NCBI RefSeq assembly: GCF_014377975.1
Contig: NZ_JACMOO010000186.1
Coordinates: 1-58,441, forward strand
DNA: 58,441 nucleotides
DNA from: Ferruginibacter sp.
GTDB taxonomy: Bacteria > Bacteroidota > Bacteroidia > Chitinophagales > Chitinophagaceae
Direction of reading: 5' to 3'
Positions 46,016 through 55,622 of the stretch are shown in pieces (the first letter of the stretch is position 1; each line of letters starts with the position of its first letter). The notes under the pieces were generated by a model. That model was not told the DNA's origin and made no database searches. It saw only the letters and a program-made list of their open reading frames with translations. Made by a program: the position numbers and the translations under genes.

Positions 46016-46129
46016 CTAAAATATAACCGTATAAATAATGACTGCACCGGCAAGTACAATCATACCTGCCATTTTCAATTCCGTTTTAATTTTTTCATCA
46101 GGTACAGCAAAGAGCACGCTTGATATCAT
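46016..46129 (-). CDS. Possible small membrane protein, 37 aa
   Basis: An ATG at 46129 opens a 37-codon frame ending at TAG 46016. The product has a charged middle (DEKIKTELKM) and a C-terminal hydrophobic stretch (MIVLAGAVIIYTVIF), so it could insert in the membrane. No homologue is known to me and the start context is weak. It lies in the 330-base divergent gap between a methyltransferase and a GT4. Confidence 0.3.
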   Translation of the reverse strand: MISSVLFAVPDEKIKTELKMAGMIVLAGAVIIYTVIF

Positions 46130-46285
46130 TTGTAAAAACTATTAATTTTCTTTCTATAAAAATTTCAGGTTTACATTTACAATTCAAAATGCAGGTTAGC
46201 ATTATATACAAAAGTTTATAATGACAAATAACAGGTTATTTTAAACATACCCGCAATAAAATTTTTATTAAAGAGACGTTTTATA

Positions 46286-47449
46286 ATGCAAAAAAAGAAA
46301 GTGGCTATTCTCATTAATGCACTGGAAGTAGCTGGTGCAGAAAAAGTGATAGCACAAATGATTAATTCGTTTTATACCGTTTTTGATATTCACCTGATAT
46401 TATTGAATAATACCATCGAGTTTGAATTACCAGTGAATGATATTACCATCAAAACAATTGACAATTCAAATCTAACCAAAAGAAAAAGCGCCAGAGAAAT
46501 TTTAAAAATTCCCCTGCTTTCTTACCGGCTTAAAAAATATCTGCAACAACATAATATCGAAATCTGCTTTTCTGCTTTAAACAGGTCTAACTATATCAAC
46601 TGCTTTTTACGCATATTAAACTGGAAGGGTACTATTTTAATCAGTGAAAGATCACATACGTCTTCCGCCTATAATCCGCATACTTTTGCCGGCAAAACAG
46701 GCCGGTTTTTAGTAAAAAAATTATACCCTTTTGCCAATGTTATTGTTCCCAATTCAGCCGGTATTCAATACGATCTTACCACAAATTTTCAACTTGCCAA
46801 CCAGTTTTGCGTAATCAATAACCCGGTTAACATTACCCGGCAACAAAAAGAAATGTGCGAACCGGTAGAAGATTTTACGTTTCAAAGTTTTACTTTTTCG
46901 CACGTGGCAAGGATAGAAAAAGGAAAAAATCATGCGCTTGTTTTGCAGGCAACCGCAAAAATAAAACACCGCAATTTTAAAGTTTTATTGATAGGTCAGG
47001 GGCCGCAGGAAGAGAATATAAAAGCAATGGCGCACAAAATGGGTATCAGCGATAAAATAGTTTTTTTAGGCTATCGCAGCAATGTTGTAAAATATGTAGC
47101 CAGGTCACAGTGTCATTTATTAACCTCCGACTCGGAAGGTTTTCCCAATGCATTGCTGGAGGCACTTGCCTGCGGTACGCCCGTAATAAGTACCGATTGC
47201 CCGACAGGGCCCCGTGAATTACTGGCAGGCACATTTGCACCTGGTAAGCACTGTGTGGGGATTGAAAAAAATAATTACGGATTGCTGATACCGGTAAATG
47301 ACGCTGCTGCTTTGGCAGAAGCAATGGTTATGATGATGGATAAAGAGACGTTGCGCAGTCATTATGCTGCCGTAGGAATTAACCGGGCAAAGGACTTTGA
47401 TTTATCCATCATTATGAAACAATATGCTGACTTATTAAATCAATTTTAG
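46286..47449 (+). CDS. Glycosyltransferase family 4 (paralogue of 33629)
   Basis: The 387-aa protein has the same length as the GT4 at 33629 and parallels it in order: VAGAEKVIAQ, EILKIPLLSYRL, SERSHTS, GRFLVKKLYPF and the EX7E motif in DSEGFPNALLEALACGTPVI, then STDCPTGPRELL. It stands alone on the plus strand at the end of the polysaccharide locus. Donor sugar is unknown. Confidence 0.87.
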   Translation: MQKKKVAILINALEVAGAEKVIAQMINSFYTVFDIHLILLNNTIEFELPVNDITIKTIDNSNLTKRKSAREILKIPLLSYRLKKYLQQHNIEICFSALNRSNYINCFLRILNWKGTILISERSHTSSAYNPHTFAGKTGRFLVKKLYPFANVIVPNSAGIQYDLTTNFQLANQFCVINNPVNITRQQKEMCEPVEDFTFQSFTFSHVARIEKGKNHALVLQATAKIKHRNFKVLLIGQGPQEENIKAMAHKMGISDKIVFLGYRSNVVKYVARSQCHLLTSDSEGFPNALLEALACGTPVISTDCPTGPRELLAGTFAPGKHCVGIEKNNYGLLIPVNDAAALAEAMVMMMDKETLRSHYAAVGINRAKDFDLSIIMKQYADLLNQF

Positions 47450-47555
47450 CAAATTTCACCTATAAAATGGATTGATTTTCATAAACAGTCGTACAAATTT
47501 ATCCCACAATCAGTTTCAATATCGTTGTCAATAGCTGATTTAAAAATTCCTCCGT

Positions 47556-47563
47556 TACCTTTG
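47556..47563 (+). promoter_or_regulatory. Candidate -7 promoter element for the ABC-F gene
   Basis: TACCTTTG matches TAnnTTTG only five bases before the ATG (47569), so the transcript would be nearly leaderless if this is the -7 element. A TTG at 47525 is too far upstream to serve as a normal -33. Confidence 0.35.
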
Positions 47564-47568
47564 CCGCC

Positions 47569-49464
47569 ATGCATTACGCTTCAATAGAAAATATCAGTCG
47601 ATCTTTCGGCATTAGAACCCTTTTTAAAAATATCACTTTAAATATAGAAGAAGGAGATAAAATAGCCCTGGTAGCCCGCAATGGCAGTGGCAAAAGTACC
47701 CTGCTAAAAATTATTACCGGCCTGGATACCCCCGATGAAGGAACCGTTTGGGTACACAAGGATATTAAAGTGGTAATGCTGCAGCAGGACAATGATTTTG
47801 ACGGCAGTAAAACCATTTGGGACAATGTACTGCGCCTGGATAACCCCGTGGTAAAAGTTGTAAAAGAATACGAACAGTTTTTAGAAGATGGCCTGGAGGA
47901 TATGGATAAATTAGGCGAACTGATGGCCCGGCTGGATGACCTGAATGCCTGGAGTTTTGAAAGTGACCTGAAACAGATTCTGGGTAAATTAAACCTGCAT
48001 CACTTAAATGAAAAAGTAGGCAACCTGAGCGGTGGACAAAAGAAAAGGGTGGCACTGGCACAGTCTTTAATAGAAGCCGACCTGCACCCGGGGCGCTGTT
48101 TGCTGATATTAGATGAACCTACCAATCACCTGGATGTTGACATGATTGAATGGCTGGAAGATTACCTGGCGGCGGCAAAAGTTACCCTGCTACTGGTTAC
48201 GCATGACCGCTATTTTTTAGATGCTGTTTGTAATGAAATAGTAGAAATTGATGAAGAGAAAGTATTTGTGTACAAAGGCGATTATGATAATTTTTTAGAG
48301 CAAAAAAGCATGCGGCTGGAAGTACAGCAAAGTGAGCTGCAGAAAGATAAAAATATTTTTAGAAAAGAACTGGAATGGATGCGCAAGCAACCCAAGGCCC
48401 GAACTACTAAAAGCAAGAGCAGGCAGGATGCATTTACAGATGTAGAAGAAAGGGTGAAATTGAAAAAAGATGTAGAAGAAGTTAGCCTGCAGGTGAAGAT
48501 GACGAGGTTAGGCGGCAAAATTCTGGAACTGATAAAAGTGCATAAAAGTTACGGCAACCTGCAGATAATGAAAGGCTTTGATTATACTTTTAAACGGGGT
48601 GAACGCATTGGTGTAGTGGGTAAAAATGGAGTAGGAAAATCAACCTTTTTAAAAATTGCCCTGCAACAGGAACAGCCGGACAGTGGCAAAATTAATCATG
48701 GTGATACCGTGGTGTTTGGTAATTTTAGCCAGGATGGATTGATTTATAAAGAAGATAAAAGAGCCATTGAATACGTAAAATCAATGGCAGAATACTTTCC
48801 ATTAAATGACGGTACTAAAATAAGTGCCAGCCAGTTTATGGAAAAGTTTGGCTTTTCTACCGAACAGCAATTTACACCTTTAAGTAAATTAAGCGGGGGC
48901 GAAAAACGCAGGTTGCATCTGATGAGTGTACTGTTTTTAAATCCAAATTTTTTGGTGCTGGATGAACCTACCAATGACCTGGACCTGCAAACATTGCGAA
49001 CACTGGAAGAATTTTTAATGGAATACCCCGGCTGTATCCTCATTGTTAGCCATGACCGTTATTTTATGGACAGGATGGTAGATCACCTGTTTGCTTTTGA
49101 AGGCAATGGTGTTATAAGGGATTATCCGGGTAACTATACCCAGTACCGGGAAGCTGTTGCCAGCGGAAGTTTAACCGACGACCGGCAACTGATGAAACAG
49201 GAACCAAAAGTAGCAGAAGTTGCTCCTGTAGCGGTTTTAAACTCCATTAGCCATAAATTATCTTTTAAAGAAAAAAGAGAACTGGAACTATTGGAAAAAG
49301 AAATGCCCGAGTTACAAAAAGAAAAAGCCAACCTTGAAACCAGGATGAATGAAGGCAATCCCGCTTTTGATGAACTGCAAAAATCGGCAGAGCGCATTGG
49401 CAATATTGTACATTTACTGGATGAAAAAGAAATGCGCTGGCTGGAGTTGAGTGAAAAGAATTAG
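47569..49464 (+). CDS. uup: ABC-F ATPase, Uup-like
   Basis: The 631-aa soluble protein has two nucleotide-binding domains without membrane segments. Domain 1 has Walker A ARNGSGKST, signature LSGGQKKRVALAQ and LLILDEPTNHLD; domain 2 has GKNGVGKST, LSGGEKRRLHL and FLVLDEPTNDLD. A linker between them (EWMRKQPKARTTKSKSR) and a coiled-coil C-terminus of about 100 residues match Uup more than EttA. It probably acts on ribosomes or on DNA structures; the latter has been suggested for Uup. Confidence 0.9.
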   Translation: MHYASIENISRSFGIRTLFKNITLNIEEGDKIALVARNGSGKSTLLKIITGLDTPDEGTVWVHKDIKVVMLQQDNDFDGSKTIWDNVLRLDNPVVKVVKEYEQFLEDGLEDMDKLGELMARLDDLNAWSFESDLKQILGKLNLHHLNEKVGNLSGGQKKRVALAQSLIEADLHPGRCLLILDEPTNHLDVDMIEWLEDYLAAAKVTLLLVTHDRYFLDAVCNEIVEIDEEKVFVYKGDYDNFLEQKSMRLEVQQSELQKDKNIFRKELEWMRKQPKARTTKSKSRQDAFTDVEERVKLKKDVEEVSLQVKMTRLGGKILELIKVHKSYGNLQIMKGFDYTFKRGERIGVVGKNGVGKSTFLKIALQQEQPDSGKINHGDTVVFGNFSQDGLIYKEDKRAIEYVKSMAEYFPLNDGTKISASQFMEKFGFSTEQQFTPLSKLSGGEKRRLHLMSVLFLNPNFLVLDEPTNDLDLQTLRTLEEFLMEYPGCILIVSHDRYFMDRMVDHLFAFEGNGVIRDYPGNYTQYREAVASGSLTDDRQLMKQEPKVAEVAPVAVLNSISHKLSFKEKRELELLEKEMPELQKEKANLETRMNEGNPAFDELQKSAERIGNIVHLLDEKEMRWLELSEKN

Positions 49465-49495
49465 TTACCTTTCTTTATAAAAGAAATTGCCGCTA

Positions 49496-50674
49496 ATGAA
49501 CCAACGCTTTTATTCCCTCGATGTTTTTCGTGGTGCCACCGTAGCCTTAATGATACTGGTAAATAACCCTGGAAGCTGGGGGCATATTTACACACCGCTG
49601 GAACATGCCCCCTGGCATGGCGTTACGCCAACCGACCTGGTATTTCCATTTTTTTTATTTGCTGTTGGTAATGCCATGGCTTTTGTTTTGCCAAAACTAG
49701 AGGCAGCAGGAGAAAGTTTTTTTTGGAAAAAAATTATTCAGCGTACCGTCCTTATTTTTTTAATTGGATTATTTTTAAACTGGTTTCCATTTATTAAGTG
49801 GCAGGATGGACACTTGGTGGGCAAGCCGTGGGCCTATATTACAGCAGATGGCAAAGCAGCGGGCGTACGTATATTTGGTGTATTGCAACGGATAGCCATT
49901 TGCTATTTTTTAGCTTCTTTATTGGCGCATTATGGCAAACAAAAAGGAGCTTTTGTTGTGAGTGCTTTTTTATTACTGGCGTATTGGTTTGTTTGTGTGG
50001 CCGCCAATGCAGCAGACCCATTTAGCCTTACAGGCTGGTTTGGAACTAAGATAGACCTGGATATTTTGGGCGAAGCTCATATTTATAAAGGCGAAGGTTT
50101 ATCTTTTGATCCTGAAGGGTTGATGAGTATTACAGGTGCAGTGGTACAGGTAGTTTTTGGTTACCTGGCCGGTAATTATATTATACAAAAAGGGAAAACA
50201 CCCGAAATGGTAAACGGCTTATTTGTAACTGGTTGTGTATTAATTTTTACAGGATATTGCTGGGATATGGTTTTCCCCATTAACAAAAAAATATGGACGA
50301 GCAGTTATACCGTTTATACAACAGGCTTAGCTTTATTGATACTGGCTACAATGATTTACTGTATTGAATTTAAGGGCTGGAAGGGTAAGTGGAGCCGGTT
50401 CTGTGATGTATTTGGCAAAAATGCCTTATTTATTTTTGCCATGAGCGGCATATTGCCCAGACTGCTGGCATTGATACAAATACCTGCTGGTGTAACGGCG
50501 GATGGCAAACCAAATTTTCTTACTCCTTTTGCCTGGTTTTACGAGCATGCATGCAAACCAATTTTACCTGCCGAGCCAAGGGTTGGTTCCTTAATTTATG
50601 CCCTTTGTTTTATTACCATGATGTGGAGTTTTGCCTGGCTGCTGGATAAAAAGAAAATTTATATCAGGGTGTAA
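49496..50674 (+). CDS. NagX-like membrane acyltransferase family protein
   Basis: The protein is 392 aa from the ATG at 49496 (MNQRFYSLDVFRGATVALMILVNNPG); the open frame begins at a TTG three codons earlier. It has about 10 membrane helices. The SLDVFRG motif and the following PTDLVFPFFLFAVG stretch are typical of the heparan-alpha-glucosaminide acetyltransferase-like (NagX/DUF5009) family in Bacteroidota. It probably acts on amino-sugars, but the substrate is not predictable. It follows the ABC-F gene and its end overlaps the convergent galK by 11 bases. Confidence 0.8.
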   Translation: MNQRFYSLDVFRGATVALMILVNNPGSWGHIYTPLEHAPWHGVTPTDLVFPFFLFAVGNAMAFVLPKLEAAGESFFWKKIIQRTVLIFLIGLFLNWFPFIKWQDGHLVGKPWAYITADGKAAGVRIFGVLQRIAICYFLASLLAHYGKQKGAFVVSAFLLLAYWFVCVAANAADPFSLTGWFGTKIDLDILGEAHIYKGEGLSFDPEGLMSITGAVVQVVFGYLAGNYIIQKGKTPEMVNGLFVTGCVLIFTGYCWDMVFPINKKIWTSSYTVYTTGLALLILATMIYCIEFKGWKGKWSRFCDVFGKNALFIFAMSGILPRLLALIQIPAGVTADGKPNFLTPFAWFYEHACKPILPAEPRVGSLIYALCFITMMWSFAWLLDKKKIYIRV

Positions 50675-51827
50675 CCGGCAATTTCCTGGTACCATCTGCT
50701 GTTGCTACAACGTACGCTTCGGCAACTATATCAAACTGCTGCAAGTATTCCTTACTGGTGGTTTCAATAAACCGGGGGATGGCTTCTTCTTTTACAATAT
50801 TAATGGTACAACCACCAAAACCGCCACCCATCATCCTTGCGCCAATTACATGGCTATCTTTTTTTGCCAGCTCAACTAAAAAGTCCAGTTCAGTACAGCT
50901 TACTTCATACAATTTACTTAACCCTTCGTGGGTAGCATACATCAATTTTCCAAACTCAATTAAATTATCCTGTGGTAAAAAAGCGGCTGCCTTTTTTGTA
51001 CGGGCAATTTCTCCAATTACATACAGGCAACAGTTAAATACTTTTTCCGGCATGCCAGATTTATATTGCATTAAATCTTCCACCCTGGTAATATCTCTGA
51101 AAGACTGAATGTTTAACTGGTTTTTTAAAATGGCCAATCCTTCCTCGCAACGTTGCCTGCGGATATTGTATTCGCCGGATACTAGTGTGTGGTGAACTTT
51201 ACTATTAATTAAAACAATTTTATAGCCCTGCAGTTGCAAAGGAAAATACTGATGTTGCATGGTTTTACAATCCAGCAACAATACTTCATCCTGCCTGCCC
51301 ATCATATTGGCAAACTGGTCCATGATACCACAATTTACATGTGGAAAATTATGTTCTGCACGTTGGCAAAGTAAAGCAAGTTGCACCCTGTTTAATCCTG
51401 CATCCAGCATTTCATTTAATGCAAATGCAAGCCCACCTTCAACTGCAGCCGATGAACTCATTCCGGAGCCACGGGGAATGTCTCCGGCAAATACACAATC
51501 AAATCCTTTTACATCATGGCCCAATAATAAAAATTCGTTTACTACGCTCAGCACATAATTCTTCCAGTTGTTCATTTTTTTTATATCTGCCACTGCAACA
51601 GTAAGCCATTCGTCAAAGTCCATGGAATAAAAATGAAGTTCCTTATTGTTGTTTGCAGCAACAGCGTAGTAAATGCCCTTGTCAATGGCTGCAGGCATTA
51701 CAAAACCATCATTATAATCTACATGCTCGCCAATTAAATTAATACGACCCGGCGAAAAATAGAGGGTTGGCTCAGATGTAAAACTTTCTCTGAAGCGTTG
51801 CAAAACAGTAGCAGCAAGTGAAATCAT
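50664..51827 (-). CDS. galK: Galactokinase
   Basis: The 387-aa GHMP kinase has GRINLIGEHVDYNDG (residues about 27-41), PRGSGMSSSAAVEGG as the ATP-binding motif and MGGGFGGCTINIV near the C-terminus. It phosphorylates galactose in the Leloir pathway. It follows the aldose epimerase with a 3-base gap, so they form an operon. Confidence 0.93.
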   Translation of the reverse strand: MISLAATVLQRFRESFTSEPTLYFSPGRINLIGEHVDYNDGFVMPAAIDKGIYYAVAANNNKELHFYSMDFDEWLTVAVADIKKMNNWKNYVLSVVNEFLLLGHDVKGFDCVFAGDIPRGSGMSSSAAVEGGLAFALNEMLDAGLNRVQLALLCQRAEHNFPHVNCGIMDQFANMMGRQDEVLLLDCKTMQHQYFPLQLQGYKIVLINSKVHHTLVSGEYNIRRQRCEEGLAILKNQLNIQSFRDITRVEDLMQYKSGMPEKVFNCCLYVIGEIARTKKAAAFLPQDNLIEFGKLMYATHEGLSKLYEVSCTELDFLVELAKKDSHVIGARMMGGGFGGCTINIVKEEAIPRFIETTSKEYLQQFDIVAEAYVVATADGTRKLPVTP

Positions 51828-51830
51828 TGG

Positions 51831-52790
51831 TTATTTTAAGGTAGTTATTTTATAGATAGTTGCAAAAACATGGGAGCTTTGCGGCGCTAAAGTTATTAAA
51901 CCTATTCCATTGTTAAATGCATCCGGTAGGGCACTTAAATTTTCGATGGCAATACTGTTTCTTCCCGGCGGTGTATAAATCTGTAAATAGGGATATGTTT
52001 TGTCGGGATGAATTTCTATTTGTAGTTTTTGTACAGCATCTCTCAAAACACACAATGGCTGACAGGTTGCAAAATTCAGAGAAAAGCAATTATCAAAAAA
52101 GGTATCTTTTATTTGCTTTAGGGAGTTGAATTCCTGATAGGGCAATGTTTCACCGGTGGGTACCAGTGACTCATCAAACAATATTTTTTCTTTACTCTGA
52201 AATTCCAGTTGCAGGTCATCTATTTTTTTACCAAACGTAAAATAAGGATGCCAGCCATCCTGCATGGGAATAATCTGTTTGTCTCTATTAATAATTTCGG
52301 TAACAATTTCAAGCGCACTTTCGGCTTTTAAGGTGTAGGTTATAATACAATCATATCTAAAAGGGTAACCTGGATTATCACCCTGGTATGCGTAAGTTAA
52401 CACAACCTGGGCTTTTTCATTACCTGCCCCGGCATGGGTAACAGTAAATGCAACATCATACAACAAGCCATGAATGGCACTTCCACCAAGTATATATTTA
52501 TCAAGGGTGTATTGTTGTGCCCCAAAACTATAGGTAGCATTTTTTATTCTGCAGGCAAATGGAGACAGCTTACAACTTTTTAAACCTTTAACCTCCACAT
52601 TGGCAGCAAAATCGGCTGCGCTTTCGTACTGCTCAATAATATTTATAAACGCATCATTATGCCAAACAGTAAAAGCATGTAAAATAGCTCCGCAGCCCGG
52701 AATAATTTCCACTGATGTTTGGGTGCTGTTGTCTTGTAAAATTATTTTATCAAAATCTCCTTCGCTTTTACTTTCAACAGTAAACGGCAT
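51831..52790 (-). CDS. galM: Aldose 1-epimerase (galactose mutarotase)
   Basis: The 319-aa protein has the beta-sandwich pattern of aldose epimerases, with GGSAIHGLLYDV, a catalytic-region WHPYF and the C-terminal AIENLSALPDAFNNGIG. It interconverts alpha and beta anomers ahead of galactokinase. It is the first gene of the two-gene operon with galK. Assignment to galactose comes from the neighbour. Confidence 0.85.
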   Translation of the reverse strand: MPFTVESKSEGDFDKIILQDNSTQTSVEIIPGCGAILHAFTVWHNDAFINIIEQYESAADFAANVEVKGLKSCKLSPFACRIKNATYSFGAQQYTLDKYILGGSAIHGLLYDVAFTVTHAGAGNEKAQVVLTYAYQGDNPGYPFRYDCIITYTLKAESALEIVTEIINRDKQIIPMQDGWHPYFTFGKKIDDLQLEFQSKEKILFDESLVPTGETLPYQEFNSLKQIKDTFFDNCFSLNFATCQPLCVLRDAVQKLQIEIHPDKTYPYLQIYTPPGRNSIAIENLSALPDAFNNGIGLITLAPQSSHVFATIYKITTLK

Positions 52791-53091
52791 GCTGGTTTAT
52801 TTATAGATATGAAAGTACTAAATACTTTATTAAAAATACGTGAAGGTATGCATTACAAACAGATTGATGCAGATGATTGCTTTTGACTAAAAATTAAAAG
52901 AGGTCCCTTATTCTTCTAATAAATAAAATACAATTAATTGTGGCTTGGGGAATACTATTTAAAGAATTCCCGCCAGCATAGCAGTAGAATAAATGAGTCG
53001 ATGATGAAAATTTTAAAGACTAATTTTTTGTGGATTCGTTTGCCTTTTGCAACGAGCATTGATGGTAGCAGTTAATTTTATGCTTTGATTT
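52791..53091. other. Gene-free interval
   Basis: Spacer between mutL and galM on the same strand. It has a 25-codon plus-strand frame from ATG 52809 with no support. No RNA gene, hairpin or repeat was recognised. Confidence 0.5.
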
Positions 53092-54960
53092 TTACCTGCC
53101 AAACATTTTATCCAGTTCGTTTTTTTTAAAGGAAGTATAAACCGGTTTGCCATTGGGAGTAATATTGGGTGTATTGCAGGCAAACAAATCTTCTACAAGT
53201 ATTTTCATTTCTTTTTGCGTAAGCGCCGTACCGCCTTTAACTGCCCGCTGCCAGGCCATTGAACGAAATAGCTTTTCTCTTTTTGTATATTTTAAATCGG
53301 CACTAAAATGTTTAAACTGTTCCAGCATTTTTTCGATGGCAGTTTTTTCGTTGCCCTGGTCCACGTCTGCTGGTGTTCCCTGAATTACAAAAGTATTTTT
53401 ACCAAAAGGTTCCAGGTGGTAGCCAAGTAAATGCAGTTCAGGCAACAGTTCCGTTAAAATAACCATATCCATGGCAGCCAGTTCTATTGTTATGGGAAAC
53501 AGATTTTGCTGAATGGCTATTGGTTTGCCTGCCACTGCTTTCATAAAACGTTCATACAAAATTCTTTCGTGCGCATTTTGCTGATGAATTACCATAAACC
53601 CATCCTCATTTTGCCCCATGATATAGGTGTGGTGCAACTGTGTTAGGTGCTCCAAAGCCGTGGGTGCCGTTGTTACAAATGCACGCAGGGGTACAAATCC
53701 CGGCTCCCGGTTTGCAACTTCCGCATTTGTTAATGGGCTTGCTGGCATCGGGTTTAACGCACCCGATTCGCCGCTGGAAGGTTCATACAAATCTTTCCAG
53801 TGTTTTAACTCACTCTTATTTTCTATAAAGTGCGCCTGGTTTTTTTGTGTAAACGTATTGTATAATGAAGAAGATGCAACCGATGATTTTCGTTCGGCTG
53901 TAAATGGCTTACTCACTGCATCCAGGTGTTGAATAGACGAGTCGAGTTCGAAATCTAAGGTGGGTGTAATACTGAATTGTGCCAGCGCATGCTTCACCGC
54001 ACTTTTTACAAATGCGTATACAATTTTTTCATCTTCAAATTTTATTTCCTGCTTGGTAGGATGCACATTAATATCAATTTGTGATGGATCCAGATCAATA
54101 AATAAGGTGTACATCGGAAAACTATCTTTTGCAATCATTTCATCAAAAGCCCCCATTACCGCATGGTTTAGGTAAGCGCTTTTTATAAACCGGTTATTTA
54201 CAAAAAAATACTGATCGCCCCTGGTTTTTTTTGCCGTTTCAGGCTTGCCTACAAAACCATAAATATTCATGTAATCGCTTTGCTCCTGAACGCTTACTAA
54301 TTTGGCGTTGTAGCTATTGCCCAACAACTGTACAATGCGTTGTTTCATGCTGCCGTTTTCCAAATGAAAAACCTCCTGGGCGTTACTGGTTAGTGAAAAG
54401 AACACGCTGGGAAAAGCCATGGCAACCCGTATAAACTCATCCACAATATGCCGCAGTTCAGAAGGATTACTTTTTAAAAAATTTCTTCTTGCAGGTACAT
54501 TGAAAAATAAATTTTTCATGGCAATACTTGTGCCCTGCGGCATAGCTACGGGTTCCTGTTTTTTAACTACACTGTTGTCAATTTCAATATAAGTGCCGGT
54601 AATATCTTCTGCCTTTTTAGATTTCAATTCAACCTGCGAAACTGCGGCAATACTCGCCAGTGCTTCTCCCCGGAAGCCCATGGTTTTTATATGAAAAAGA
54701 TCATCGATATTTTTTATTTTTGAAGTGGCATGTCTTTCAAAACTCATGCGGGCATCGGTTTCGCTCATACCTTTACCATTATCAATTACCTGTATCAATG
54801 CCTTGCCGGCATCGTTTACTATTAGCTTAATTTCTGTAGCGCCTGCGTCAACTGCATTCTCCAGCAATTCCTTTACAGCACTGGCGGGTCGTTGAATTAC
54901 TTCGCCTGCAGCAATCTGATTGGCAATATTATCGGGCAATAACTGAATAATGTCGGGCAA
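53092..54960 (-). CDS. mutL: DNA mismatch repair protein MutL
   Basis: The protein is about 622 aa. The N-terminal GHKL ATPase has ELLENAVDAGA, DNGKGM and TMGFRGEALASI. No ATG fits the conserved start; I chose TTG at 54960 because PDIIQLLPDNIANQIAAGE is the usual N-terminus. The open frame continues to another TTG at 54984. The C-terminal domain reads HQQNAHERILYE where endonuclease MutLs have DQHAxxE, and TPNGKP where they have CPHGRP. It is therefore not clear that it cuts DNA. Confidence 0.9.
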   Translation of the reverse strand: MPDIIQLLPDNIANQIAAGEVIQRPASAVKELLENAVDAGATEIKLIVNDAGKALIQVIDNGKGMSETDARMSFERHATSKIKNIDDLFHIKTMGFRGEALASIAAVSQVELKSKKAEDITGTYIEIDNSVVKKQEPVAMPQGTSIAMKNLFFNVPARRNFLKSNPSELRHIVDEFIRVAMAFPSVFFSLTSNAQEVFHLENGSMKQRIVQLLGNSYNAKLVSVQEQSDYMNIYGFVGKPETAKKTRGDQYFFVNNRFIKSAYLNHAVMGAFDEMIAKDSFPMYTLFIDLDPSQIDINVHPTKQEIKFEDEKIVYAFVKSAVKHALAQFSITPTLDFELDSSIQHLDAVSKPFTAERKSSVASSSLYNTFTQKNQAHFIENKSELKHWKDLYEPSSGESGALNPMPASPLTNAEVANREPGFVPLRAFVTTAPTALEHLTQLHHTYIMGQNEDGFMVIHQQNAHERILYERFMKAVAGKPIAIQQNLFPITIELAAMDMVILTELLPELHLLGYHLEPFGKNTFVIQGTPADVDQGNEKTAIEKMLEQFKHFSADLKYTKREKLFRSMAWQRAVKGGTALTQKEMKILVEDLFACNTPNITPNGKPVYTSFKKNELDKMFGR

Positions 54961-55006
54961 AATTTCTTCTTTATTTTGGAGCAAATTTACGTAGATAAAA
55001 ATTGGG

Positions 55007-55546
55007 CTACTCCCAGATGTTTAAAAGATTCACTTCCGGCTTACAGTCAGTCTCTTCAAAAATAAAAGCTTGCTTATCTGGATTGACGGCTACAGGCTGA
55101 TATTGATTATTTACAAACTGATATATTTCTATTTTTTTAAACTTCGGATCAACAATCAGATAGTACTTTACTTTTTGTGATTGATACAGTTCCATTTTTT
55201 CTCCACGGTCTTTGGAAGCTGTTGAAGGAGATAATATTTCCACCACCAAATCAGGAGCAAAATCAAGGAATTTTTTATTAATGGGTTTGCACACGATCAG
55301 TATATCCGGTTGTACAACGGTGTCTTCGGTTATCTTCCAGTCTATTGGAAGATATACCTTGCATTTTTTACAGTGTTCCAAAGCTTGCTCCAGGCGAAGG
55401 CACAATCGTACACATACTCTTTGATGATCTGGAACCGGTGCCGGGCTCATAGCGTAAGGCATGCCTTCAATCAATTCCCACCTGCCTTCCCACTGGCAAT
55501 AATCTTCGTACGTATAATAAGGCCGGTATTTTGCTGCGATTGACAT
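55007..55546 (-). CDS. Uma2-family (DUF820) protein
   Basis: The 179-aa protein has ELIEGMPYAMSP at the N-terminus, QPDILIV, APDLVVEILSPSTASKDRGEKMELYQ and VKYYLIVDP, the hallmark of the Uma2 family, a PD-(D/E)XK nuclease-like fold common in Bacteroidota and cyanobacteria. Biological role is unknown. The gene is 46 bases upstream of mutL on the same strand. Confidence 0.85.
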   Translation of the reverse strand: MSIAAKYRPYYTYEDYCQWEGRWELIEGMPYAMSPAPVPDHQRVCVRLCLRLEQALEHCKKCKVYLPIDWKITEDTVVQPDILIVCKPINKKFLDFAPDLVVEILSPSTASKDRGEKMELYQSQKVKYYLIVDPKFKKIEIYQFVNNQYQPVAVNPDKQAFIFEETDCKPEVNLLNIWE

Positions 55547-55622
55547 AGTGTAAAGTTAAAAATATTTATTGAACGTGTCTCCGGCAAAAAATACTTATTT
55601 TGTACTACATATCTTTTATTTT

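Noticed and set aside
52809-52886. 25-codon plus-strand frame upstream of galM
   Set aside because: Too short and without support from context.
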